From JAMLHH01 sp964653095 (lineage in GTDB: Bacteria; Bacteroidota; Bacteroidia; Chitinophagales; JADIYW01), in NCBI GenBank assembly GCA_964653095.1, contig CAZZEH010000008.1:1-64000 (forward strand): DNA of 64,000 bases, in the 5' to 3' direction. The notes below the pieces were generated by a model. That model was not told the origin of the DNA. It ran no database searches and worked only from the letters and a program-made list of their open reading frames with translations. Of the stretch, positions 36,708 to 44,820 are shown in pieces; the stretch's first letter is position 1, and each line of letters begins with the position of its first letter. The position numbers were made by a program, and so were the translations under genes.

Positions 36708-37658
36708 TGCCGAGCATATCTCAGCCACAGTTTTTTGATTACTCATCGTATAAATGTGGATGCAGGACACCCCATTCTTAAATAATTCTTTTGCCTGAGC
36801 AATACTCCACTCAATACCAAGCTGCCTGACCTCTTCATCATTTTTACAACGATGTGCCGCCTTAACCAAATCTGAAGGGAAGTTGATATAAAAATAACTC
36901 GGAATACTTTTGAGTTGAGCCATTCTGGTTAAAGGTTTTATGCCGGGAATAATGGGAACATCAATACCAATAGCCCGACAATCTTCCACAAACCTGAAAA
37001 ACACCCGATTGTCAAAAAACATCTGCGTGACAATATACTGCGCCCCCATTTCAACCTTCTCTTTCAGATAAAGCAAGTCTTCTTCAGAATTTGCTGCCTC
37101 AAAATGCTTTTCCGGATATCCTGCCGCTCCAATACAAAAATCAGTTTGAATGGCATCATGAATATCTTGATCCAAATAAAGTCCCTGATTCATACTATCT
37201 ATCTGGCGAATGAGTTCTACCGCATATTTGTGTCCGCCATTTTCCGGAACAAATATTTTCTCTGATCTTCTCGGGTCACCTCTTAATGCCAAAATATTAC
37301 GTACTCCCAGAAAACTTAGGTCAATCAGCGCATTTTCAGTCTCCTCTTTTGTAAAACCTCCACATATCAAATGCGGTACAGTCACGACATCATACTTATG
37401 CATAATTGCCGAACAGATACCTACCGTACCCGGTCTTTTGCGAACAGAGATCTTCTCAAAATATCCGCTCGGTGTCATTCTGTATTCAAAATCTTCCCGA
37501 TGATAAGTTACATCAATAAACGGCGGCTTAAACTCCATCAAGGGATCCAATATCCTATAAAGACTGTTTATGCTTTTGCCTTTCAGCGGAGGAAGGACTT
37601 CAAAAGAAACAAGGTTTTCTCCTTTCCGGAATTTATTGAGGATATCGGTAACTTTCAT
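36699..37658 (-). CDS. metF: Methylenetetrahydrofolate reductase
   Basis: 319 residues from MKVTDILNKFRKGENLVSFE; an upstream in-frame ATG at 37706 adds an unconserved stretch. TIM-barrel landmarks are SFEVLPPLKG (catalytic glutamate), VTYHRE, LALRGDPRR, FCIGAAGYPEKH and TQMFFDNRVFF. The enzyme reduces methylene-THF to methyl-THF, the methyl donor for the divergent methionine synthase genes. TAAGTTTG (37671-37678, minus strand) matches the -7 consensus but has no good -33 and would leave a very short leader. Confidence 0.93.
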   Translation of the reverse strand: MKVTDILNKFRKGENLVSFEVLPPLKGKSINSLYRILDPLMEFKPPFIDVTYHREDFEYRMTPSGYFEKISVRKRPGTVGICSAIMHKYDVVTVPHLICGGFTKEETENALIDLSFLGVRNILALRGDPRRSEKIFVPENGGHKYAVELIRQIDSMNQGLYLDQDIHDAIQTDFCIGAAGYPEKHFEAANSEEDLLYLKEKVEMGAQYIVTQMFFDNRVFFRFVEDCRAIGIDVPIIPGIKPLTRMAQLKSIPSYFYINFPSDLVKAAHRCKNDEEVRQLGIEWSIAQAKELFKNGVSCIHIYTMSNQKTVAEICSALL

Positions 37659-37780
37659 AACTTGAAAATACAAACTTATAAAATGTTTCTTTTTCACATG
37701 TACCAATCACACAGATTGAGCTTTTATTTAAGATTAAATCCTCTAAAATATCTGTACGTCAAATTCTGACAGACTTTATT

Positions 37781-37811
37781 TTTGTGAAAGCAATTTCTTT
37801 CTATACCTTTA
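37781..37811 (+). promoter_or_regulatory. Bacteroidota-type promoter upstream of the SAM riboswitch
   Basis: TTTG (37781-37784) and TACCTTTA (37804-37811, one mismatch to TAnnTTTG) are separated by 19 bases. Transcription would begin about 13 bases before the riboswitch. Confidence 0.55.
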
Positions 37812-37830
37812 TATCTGTTTTGCAAGCAAA

Positions 37831-37933
37831 CTTATTGAGAAAGGCGGAGGGAATAGGCCCGATGATGTCTTAGCAACCTTGACAAAACAATGTCAAAAGG
37901 TGCTAAATCCTATCTCGAAAGGGAAAAGATAAG
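37831..37933 (+). ncRNA. SAM-I riboswitch (S-box) controlling metH
   Basis: The P1 helix pairs CTTAT (37831-37835) with ATAAG (37929-37933). Between them are the conserved S-box segments GAGAAAGGCGGAGGGA, GGCCCGATGA, TAGCAACC and AAGGTGCTAAATCC in the right order, with a hairpin GACAAAACAATGTC as P3-like arm. It binds S-adenosylmethionine and should reduce expression of the methionine synthase genes when SAM is plentiful. Downstream, TACTT (37976-37980) can pair with AAGTA on its left (37965-37969, followed by six T) or with AAGTA copies at 37991-38000 next to the start codon, a possible but weak expression platform. Confidence 0.93.
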
Positions 37934-38002
37934 AAGAAGTAATATTCTCCTAAAGTTTTCAATCAAGTAAGCTTGTACTTAATTTTTTAAAAGTAAAGTA
38001 CA

Positions 38003-39016
38003 ATGAGTTTTGAATTATTGGAAAAAGTTATCCGGGAAAGGATACTGATTATTGACGGTGCAATGGGTACCATGATTCAGCAGCACAATCCTTCAGAAGA
38101 AGATTTCAGGAAGGGAAGATTCGACAATCATCCCAAACCCTTAAAAGGCAATAACGACCTGCTCTCCATTACCCGACCGGATATTATCAGACAAATACAC
38201 CGGGACTACCTCGAAGCCGGTGCAGATATTATCGAGACGAATACCTTTAGCGGTACAGCCATTGCTCAGGCAGATTACGAAATGGAAGAAGCCGTATATG
38301 ACATCAATTATGAAAGTGCAAAAATCGCCCGGGAAGAAGCAGACCGAATGACTAAACTCACTCCGGATAAACCCAGATTTGTGGCCGGTGCAATGGGTCC
38401 GACAAATCGAACAGCTTCTTTATCCCCGGATGTAAATGATCCCGGATTCAGAGGAATAACATTCGATGAGCTAACAGATGCATACGCTTTTCAGGTCAAT
38501 GCTCTTTTAGATGGCGGCGTAGATATTTTGCTGATAGAAACTATTTTTGATACTCTGAATGCCAAAGCTGCACTATTTGCGATTCAAACTATATTCGAAG
38601 AAAGAGGTAGGGAATGGCCCCTAATTGTTTCCGGCACAATAACAGACCGCAGCGGACGAACTCTATCCGGTCAAACAGCAGAAGCCTTTCTAATTTCAAT
38701 CTCTCACGCCCCGATTTTTGCGGTGGGATTAAATTGCGGATTGGGTGCAAAAGAACTGAGACCTTATCTTCAGATTTTGGCCAAGGAAGCTCCTTTTTAT
38801 ACCTGTGTATATCCGAATGCCGGACTGCCAAATGAATTTGGAGAATATGACCAGGATGCTAAAAATATGTCCGGCGAGCTCAAAGAGTACTTAGACCTGA
38901 ATTTAGTCAATATTATAGGTGGCTGCTGTGGCACGACTCCCGAACATATCAAACAGGTGGCTCAACTTGCGGTCCATTACAGACCCAGAGCCTTGCAAAT
39001 TCATTCATTTTCTTAA
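38003..39016 (+). CDS. metH: Methionine synthase, homocysteine S-methyltransferase module
   Basis: 337 residues covering only the first domain of cobalamin-dependent MetH. The family start RILIIDGAMGTMIQ, NDLLSITRPDIIRQIHRDYLEAGAD, and the zinc-binding cysteines in GLNCGLG and GGCCGTTP are intact. It would activate homocysteine for methyl transfer by the cobalamin domain encoded by the next gene, nine bases downstream. The stop between them is clean, so this is a true two-gene split, known in Bacteroidota, not a frameshift. Controlled by the SAM-I riboswitch. Confidence 0.93.
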   Translation: MSFELLEKVIRERILIIDGAMGTMIQQHNPSEEDFRKGRFDNHPKPLKGNNDLLSITRPDIIRQIHRDYLEAGADIIETNTFSGTAIAQADYEMEEAVYDINYESAKIAREEADRMTKLTPDKPRFVAGAMGPTNRTASLSPDVNDPGFRGITFDELTDAYAFQVNALLDGGVDILLIETIFDTLNAKAALFAIQTIFEERGREWPLIVSGTITDRSGRTLSGQTAEAFLISISHAPIFAVGLNCGLGAKELRPYLQILAKEAPFYTCVYPNAGLPNEFGEYDQDAKNMSGELKEYLDLNLVNIIGGCCGTTPEHIKQVAQLAVHYRPRALQIHSFS

Positions 39017-39025
39017 TTCTGTATT

Positions 39026-41698
39026 GTGAATCCGTCACACATCTTAAAATTATCCGGCTTAGAACCGCTGATTATAACTCCCCAGTCCAATTTTATCAAT
39101 ATCGGAGAACGTACTAACGTGACCGGTTCAAGAGTCTTTCTTAAAATGATTCAGGAGGAAAGATACGAAGACGCTCTGTCAGTCGCCTTGGAACAGGTAC
39201 GCGGAGGCGCACAGATACTCGACATCAATATGGATGAAGGAATGATTGATGGAGAAGCTGCAATGGTGAAGTTTTTAAGACTCGTAATGGCCGAACCGGA
39301 AATCTCCAGAATTCCTATTATGATAGACTCCTCCAAATGGAACATTATTGAAGCCGGGCTGAAAAATGTGCAGGGAAAATGTATTGTTAACTCTATCAGC
39401 CTCAAATCCGGCGAAGAAGAGTTCATAAAAGAAGCCTCTCTTTGCAAAAAATACGGAGCGGCTGTTGTAGTTATGGCATTTGACGAAGAAGGACAGGCCG
39501 ATACTCTTCAGAGAAGAACAGAAATCTGTGCTCGTTCGTATAAAATTTTGACAGAGAAAGTAGGCTTTTATCCGGCAGACATCATTTTTGACCCCAATAT
39601 TTTTCCTGTGGCCACCGGTCTGGAAGAACACAAGAATAATGCTCTGGATTTTTTTAATGCAGCTCAATGGATACGCAAGAATCTGCCCGGAGTGCATGTC
39701 AGCGGGGGAGTCAGTAATGTGTCTTTTTCGTTCAGGGGTAACTCGCGGGTAAGAGAAGCTATGCATGCTTCCTTTCTGTATCACGGAATTCGTCACGGAA
39801 TGACAATGGGCATTGTAAATCCTGCTATGCTGGAGGTTTATGATGAGATAGACAAAGACTTGCTGGAAAGAGTCGAAGATGTGTTTTTTAATCGGAGAGA
39901 AGATGCGACCGAAAGGCTGTTGGAATATGCAGAAAATCTAAAAGGTACAGTAAAAAAGAAAACAGAGGAAGAGGCTTGGAGGAATGGCAGTGTGAAAGAA
40001 CGGCTCCAGCATGCCTTAGTCAAAGGTATCGTAGATTATATCGAAGAAGATGTAGAAGAGGCGAGGCAGCTTTATGAGACTCCTTTACAGGTGATAGAAG
40101 GTCCTCTAATGGGCGGAATGAATGTAGTAGGCGACTTATTCGGTGCCGGAAAAATGTTTCTCCCTCAGGTCGTCAAAAGTGCACGGGTAATGAAAAAAGG
40201 AGTAGCCTATTTATTGCCTTTTATGGAAAACGATAAAGATGAGGTTAGACGTAAAGCCGGAAAAATTATTCTCGCTACTGTGAAAGGCGATGTCCATGAT
40301 ATCGGAAAAAATATTGTAGGTGTCGTACTTGCCTGCAACAATTTTGAAATTTTGGATTTAGGAGTTATGGTACCCTGTGAAAAAATTCTGGAAACTGCAA
40401 AATCTGAAAATGCGGATATGATTGGCGTGAGCGGACTTATTACTCCCTCTTTGGATGAAATGGTACATGTAGCCAAAGAAATGGATCGAAACGGCTTTAC
40501 AATACCTCTTTTAATTGGCGGCGCTACTACCTCTAAAATTCATACCGCAGTGAAAATTGAGCCTCATTACCGCAATCCGGTTGTACATGTACTTGACGCT
40601 TCAAAAAGTGTGGGTATTGCAAGCAGCCTGCTCAATCCCAATATTCGGGAAGCATTTCTCGCCAAAACCCGGGAAGAATACGAGACAATCCGACTTCGTC
40701 ATCAGGGGAAAAAAGAATATAAAACTTACCTGACTTTGGAGGAGGCCAGAAAAAATTCTATTCCTATCAATTGGAAAAAATATACACCCTCAAAGCCTAA
40801 AAAACTGGGCGTGTTTCATTTTTATGATTATGACTTAAAGGATATCGTACTCTGTATAGACTGGACACCTTTTTTTAGCGCCTGGGAACTGCACGGCAAA
40901 TACCCGGCAATTTTGAAGGACAAAGTGGTGGGAGAAGCCGCTTCAAAACTCTTCCAGGACGCACAGGAAATGCTGAAGAAAATCATAGAGGGAAAATGGC
41001 TGACGGCAAAGGCTTCATATGGTTTATTCAAGGCAAAAAATAAAGGTGATGATATTGTAATCCTTCATAAAGGACAGGAAATCGTTTTACATCATTTGCG
41101 CCAACAATATAAAAAGGGTGCCGGACTGGCCAATTTCTGCCTGAGTGATTTTATTGCTCCGGAATCTTCGGGGAAGCAGGATTATATCGGAGCCTTTGCA
41201 GTCAGTGCTGGATTTGGAATTGAAAAAAAGCTGAAAGAATTCGAATCCGAACACGATGATTACAACAGCATTATACTAAAAGCACTTGCCGACAGACTGG
41301 CAGAGGCATTTGCAGAAAGACTTCATCAGCGGGTCCGCAAAGAGTTTTGGGGTTATGCCGAGCAGGAAGACTTGGACAATGAAGAGCTGATACGAGAAAA
41401 GTATCAGGGAATCAGACCGGCACCCGGCTATCCCGCCTGTCCGAATCATTTAGAGAAAAAAACGTTGTTCAAAATTCTTAATGTCACGGAAGAAACGGGA
41501 ATCCGACTTACGGAAGGCATGGCTATGGTTCCTACTGCTGCGGTCAGTGGCTGGTATTTTTCTCATCCTGAATCGAGATATTTCGGTATCAGTAAAATAT
41601 CGAAAGACCAACTCGAAGATTATGCCCAAAGAACCGGAAGAAGTGTAGAGGAAACGGAGCATTGGCTTTCCGCACAATTAAACTACGAAACAGATTAA
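39026..41698 (+). CDS. metH: Methionine synthase, folate/cobalamin/activation module
   Basis: 890 residues, GTG start nine bases after the upstream stop. Domains in order: pterin-binding barrel (about 15-280; FINIGERTNVTGS, GGAQILDINMDEG), cobalamin cap (about 320-400), B12-binding Rossmann domain (about 410-545) with the ligand histidine in DVHDIGKNIVG, and reactivation domain (about 560-890; RPAPGYPACPNH, YFGISKISKDQLEDYAQRTG). It moves the methyl group from methyl-THF via cobalamin to homocysteine held by the product of the previous gene. With metF it completes the methyl branch of methionine synthesis. Confidence 0.94.
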   Translation: MNPSHILKLSGLEPLIITPQSNFINIGERTNVTGSRVFLKMIQEERYEDALSVALEQVRGGAQILDINMDEGMIDGEAAMVKFLRLVMAEPEISRIPIMIDSSKWNIIEAGLKNVQGKCIVNSISLKSGEEEFIKEASLCKKYGAAVVVMAFDEEGQADTLQRRTEICARSYKILTEKVGFYPADIIFDPNIFPVATGLEEHKNNALDFFNAAQWIRKNLPGVHVSGGVSNVSFSFRGNSRVREAMHASFLYHGIRHGMTMGIVNPAMLEVYDEIDKDLLERVEDVFFNRREDATERLLEYAENLKGTVKKKTEEEAWRNGSVKERLQHALVKGIVDYIEEDVEEARQLYETPLQVIEGPLMGGMNVVGDLFGAGKMFLPQVVKSARVMKKGVAYLLPFMENDKDEVRRKAGKIILATVKGDVHDIGKNIVGVVLACNNFEILDLGVMVPCEKILETAKSENADMIGVSGLITPSLDEMVHVAKEMDRNGFTIPLLIGGATTSKIHTAVKIEPHYRNPVVHVLDASKSVGIASSLLNPNIREAFLAKTREEYETIRLRHQGKKEYKTYLTLEEARKNSIPINWKKYTPSKPKKLGVFHFYDYDLKDIVLCIDWTPFFSAWELHGKYPAILKDKVVGEAASKLFQDAQEMLKKIIEGKWLTAKASYGLFKAKNKGDDIVILHKGQEIVLHHLRQQYKKGAGLANFCLSDFIAPESSGKQDYIGAFAVSAGFGIEKKLKEFESEHDDYNSIILKALADRLAEAFAERLHQRVRKEFWGYAEQEDLDNEELIREKYQGIRPAPGYPACPNHLEKKTLFKILNVTEETGIRLTEGMAMVPTAAVSGWYFSHPESRYFGISKISKDQLEDYAQRTGRSVEETEHWLSAQLNYETD

Positions 41699-41715
41699 AT
41701 TGGCTTTGAAACAAC

Positions 41716-42621
41716 ATGGGGACAGGATTAAAATTTGCCGCAATAGATATAGGCTCCAACTCGGTCAAACTGCTCTTTATTCAGGTATTTGAAATATCCG
41801 AAAAACCCGTATTAATATTAGATGCAGTCTATAAAATGCCCTTGAAATTAGGGGGCGAAATTTTTAAAACCGGGGAACTGAGTGCTTCCAAAACAAGAGA
41901 TTTTATCAGTACTCTGACTGCCTACAAAAAACTGATAGAAGTGTACAAGCCCGTCAATTATACTGTACAGGGTACCTCTGCGCTGAGAGATGCTGTAAAT
42001 GGGCAGGAAATAATACAGGAAGTCAAAAAACAAACAGGCTTAGACATACAAATTATTTCCGGTGAAGAAGAAGCCCGCACACTTCTTTCAAATTACGCTG
42101 CTATTTTCAACAAATTTCCAAAAGACAATTTTCTGTTCGTGGATGTGGGCGGTGGCAGTACAGAATTTGTCGTAATCAGTAAAGGCAGGCTAATCAGCCA
42201 GCAATCTTTTGACATAGGTTCTGTCCGGTATCGCGACCGTTTAGTAAAACCGGACACCTGGATTAAAATGGAGCTTTTTTTGGAAAGCGTAAAAAGTAAT
42301 TATCGCAATTTAAAGGTTGTCGGAACAGGAGGAAGTATCAATGAAATGGACCGGGCTTTTCAAAAAAAGAAAGGAGGTGAAATTGCAACTTCTCTGATAG
42401 AAACCATGCATGACACATTGAGAAATATCAGCGAGGAGGAAAGAATTATCCGCTATCATATCCGACCTGACCGGGCAGACATCATCGTACCGGCTGCTGA
42501 AATTTTCCTCTTCATTTTAAGATTTCTCTCTTCCGAGAAAATTTTTGTTCCCCGCACCGGATTGGCACACGGTCTTGTACTTGAAATGTATCGAAAATAC
42601 AAAGAGAACATTGCAGGGTAG
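41716..42621 (+). CDS. Ppx/GppA family phosphatase
   Basis: 301 residues, the short form of the family. ASKHA-fold motifs: FAAIDIGSNSVKLLF (phosphate 1), SGEEEARTLLSNYAA, FVDVGGGSTEFVVI (phosphate 2) and VVGTGGSINEM. Such enzymes hydrolyse polyphosphate or pppGpp; which one cannot be settled from sequence. It starts 17 bases after metH and may be co-transcribed. Confidence 0.88.
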   Translation: MGTGLKFAAIDIGSNSVKLLFIQVFEISEKPVLILDAVYKMPLKLGGEIFKTGELSASKTRDFISTLTAYKKLIEVYKPVNYTVQGTSALRDAVNGQEIIQEVKKQTGLDIQIISGEEEARTLLSNYAAIFNKFPKDNFLFVDVGGGSTEFVVISKGRLISQQSFDIGSVRYRDRLVKPDTWIKMELFLESVKSNYRNLKVVGTGGSINEMDRAFQKKKGGEIATSLIETMHDTLRNISEEERIIRYHIRPDRADIIVPAAEIFLFILRFLSSEKIFVPRTGLAHGLVLEMYRKYKENIAG

Positions 42622-42648
42622 TTTTCTGTTTCTTCAAAAAAGAGTGCC

Positions 42649-43038
42649 ATGAAACTTTTGGGGAATATACTCTGGCTTATTTTGGGAGGTTTCGCCACCG
42701 CAATGGGATATTTTACAGCAAGTATTCCACTTTTTCTTTCGATCATAGGAATTCCTTTCGGCGTACAGGCAATCAAGCTGGGAATTGTTCAGTTATGGCC
42801 ATTTGATGCGGTCATCACGAAAAAGAAAGTTTATCACGGCTGTCTCTATACCGTATTAAATATTATCTGGCTTTTGTATGCCGGTATTCCTATATTTTTG
42901 AGTCATATCCTTTTTGGGACACTCTTGTATCTCACGATCATAGGTATCCCTTTTGCCCGCCAACATTTCAAACTTTCCGGATTGGCTCTGAATCCATTCA
43001 GAAAAAACATTGAGTATTCAGGGAACAGGGTTTTATAG
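42649..43038 (+). CDS. YccF-family inner-membrane protein
   Basis: 129 residues with two copies of a short hydrophobic YccF module (about 1-55 and 65-120), each ending in a similar IIGIPF motif (SIIGIPFGVQAIKLG and TIIGIPFARQHFKLS). About four membrane helices. Function unknown. 27 bases after the phosphatase gene. Confidence 0.85.
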   Translation: MKLLGNILWLILGGFATAMGYFTASIPLFLSIIGIPFGVQAIKLGIVQLWPFDAVITKKKVYHGCLYTVLNIIWLLYAGIPIFLSHILFGTLLYLTIIGIPFARQHFKLSGLALNPFRKNIEYSGNRVL

Positions 43039-43096
43039 GAATTCTCGTTTGATCAAACAAACAGAAAAATAATCTCTCCACAAATCTGAGCCATCT

Positions 43097-43346
43097 GCCA
43101 TGCCGATAGCAGATCATTCTGAATCCCGTCACGCCGAAAACATCTCTTTGCGAGTCTGTATGAGACCCTTCCTCCATAGGCGGACACAGTATAGGGCGAC
43201 ATTTTACTATACCGTCACGCTGCGGTCAGTGAGTTTATCGAACTGGAAGCGTCTCATTACAGGATGTTTCGAAGCTCTTCGGTAATTACATTTTGGATTT
43301 GAGACTCTTAGCAGAGTGACATTTCGTAAACTGCTGTACTCAACCC
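43097..43346 (+). repeat. 250-bp tandem repeat, unit 1
   Basis: The unit starts at GCCATGCCGATAGCAG and recurs exactly 250 bases later with very few differences. It contains imperfect versions of the TCATTCTGA and GTCACGCTG motifs found in all arrays of this region. A 61-codon frame inside it is identical in both units but is an artefact of the repeat. Confidence 0.92.
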
Positions 43347-43596
43347 GCCATGCCGATAGCAGATCATTCTGAATCCCGTCACGCCGAAAACATCTCTTTG
43401 CGAGTCTGTATGAGACCCTTCCTCCATAGGCGGACACAGTATAGGGCGACATTTTACTATACCGTCACGCTGCGGTCAGTGAGTTTATCGAACTGGAAGC
43501 GTCTCATTACAGGATGTTTCGAAGCTCTTCGGTAATTACATTTTGGATTTGAGACTCTTAGCAGAGTGACATTTCGTAAACTACTGTATTCAACCC
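43347..43596 (+). repeat. 250-bp tandem repeat, unit 2
   Basis: Near-identical second unit directly after the first. The visible difference is near the end, CTACTGTATTC in place of CTGCTGTACTC. High identity means a recent duplication or active homogenisation. Confidence 0.92.
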
Positions 43597-43870
43597 GCCA
43601 TGCCGATAACTGCCATTCTGACCCGTGTCCGCCTATGGAGGAAGAATCTAAAATCATTCTGCCATTGAGATGCTTCCAGCATGACGATTATCATATTTAC
43701 GGTCATTCTGCGATCAGTGAGACTTCGGTGTACTCAGTACAGGGTGACATTTCACCATACCGTCACGCTGCGGTCAGTGAGTTTATCGAACTGGAAGCGT
43801 CTCATAACAGGACGTTTCGAAGTACTTCAGTAATTACATATTGGATTTGAGGCTCTTAGAAGAGTGACGC
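43597..43870 (+). repeat. Diverged third repeat unit with 78-bp element
   Basis: Begins with the same GCCATGCCGATA as the 250-bp units at the same period, then diverges. It includes the 78-bp element (43623-43700) in the orientation opposite to the four copies near 53-54 kb, and ends with the CGTCACGCTGCGGTCAGTG and TGAGGCTCTTAGAAGAGTGAC segments. Confidence 0.85.
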
Positions 43871-43978
43871 TTCAGAAAATGTCATTTTAAAAAATCAAAA
43901 ATCACTTTTAATCACCGTCGGATTAATAATGCCGACTTTCCAAACTTTTATCAGAAATACGCGTTATTTTTAACAGAT

Positions 43979-44512
43979 ATGAATTTTCAGGCAAACACAA
44001 AAGACAGCCTTCTGGCACAATTGGATATATTATCAGATCAATATCGGGATGTCATAAAAAATACTTCTTTGGATCAATTAAATCTTCAGCAAGATGGGAA
44101 ATGGAGTATATATCAAAATATTGAACACATCAATAAATCAAACAGAGTCACGACTATAGGTTACAAAACTCCGTTAGCTCTGCTGAGAATGTTTTTTGGT
44201 ATTTCGTCATCCGGCTCGGCAGACACAGAAGAAATTATTCGCCGATATCAGAAAAAACTAACAGAAGGTGCCAAGTCTCCGATTTTATTCGAAGCGGGGA
44301 AATCGATTTTAAAAAGTAATCAGTTCCTGCTCGAAAAATTTGAGAAACAAACCAAATCTCTCAAAAACAGTATAGCTCCCTGGTCTGAAAAAGAGTTGGA
44401 AAAAATCAGACTCCCTCACCCGATTTTAGGGAAAATTACCGGAAAAGAGATGTTGAGCTTTACTACTTACCACATGTTTCATCACATGAACACCATACAG
44501 AGATTACTCTAA
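43979..44512 (+). CDS. DinB-like superfamily protein
   Basis: 177 residues predicted to form the DinB four-helix bundle. Candidate metal-binding histidines are in QNIEHINKSN and in TTYHMFHHMNTI near the C-terminus, with the conserved GKWSIYQN before the first. Family members are metal-dependent, often thiol-linked transferases or stress proteins; no function can be assigned here. Flanked by repeats on both sides. Confidence 0.75.
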   Translation: MNFQANTKDSLLAQLDILSDQYRDVIKNTSLDQLNLQQDGKWSIYQNIEHINKSNRVTTIGYKTPLALLRMFFGISSSGSADTEEIIRRYQKKLTEGAKSPILFEAGKSILKSNQFLLEKFEKQTKSLKNSIAPWSEKELEKIRLPHPILGKITGKEMLSFTTYHMFHHMNTIQRLL

Positions 44513-44530
44513 AATCCAACAAGTAAGTTT

Positions 44531-44745
44531 ATCCTTCCATTTGTCTTCCCCAAAGGGATAGCATTTGAGGGGAAAGTTCCTCCCCTAATCCCCTCCAAAG
44601 GAGGATAACGTTTGAGAGAAAAGACAGGAATAGAAAGTATCCTCCCCCTAACCTCCTCCAGAGGAGAATAGTATTTGAGGGGGAAAAAGAAAAAAATATC
44701 CTCCTCTTAGCTCCCTTCAGAAAGAGATAGAAGTAGGGCATATAA
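44531..44745. repeat. Four degenerate ~60-bp CTCC/GGAG tandem repeats
   Basis: Units start near 44531, 44578, 44640 and 44699. The middle two carry TCCTCCCC-TAA-CCCCTCC, a short GGAG block able to fold back, ATA and a GTTTGAG or TATTTGAG end. Each can form a hairpin. Non-coding, different from the 78-bp family. Only weakly conserved. Confidence 0.6.
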
Positions 44746-44765
44746 AATATTCAAGATTCCATTAC

Positions 44766-44804
44766 AAAAAAGGCAGCTATTCATATCCGAACAGCCGCCT
44801 TTTT
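44766..44804. terminator. Bidirectional intrinsic terminator
   Basis: AAAAAGGC-A-GCT (about 44766-44777) pairs with AGC-C-GCCTTTTT (about 44792-44804) with one mismatch and a 14-base loop. Runs of A and T on either side let it act for the DinB-like gene on the plus strand and for the giant gene (stop at 44821) on the minus strand. Confidence 0.75.
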
Positions 44805-44820
44805 ATTAAATAAAAGATAT

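Noticed and set aside
43100..43535. Two identical 61-residue frames
   Set aside because: They are the same frame in two copies of a 250-bp DNA repeat; composition is not protein-like and other units break it.
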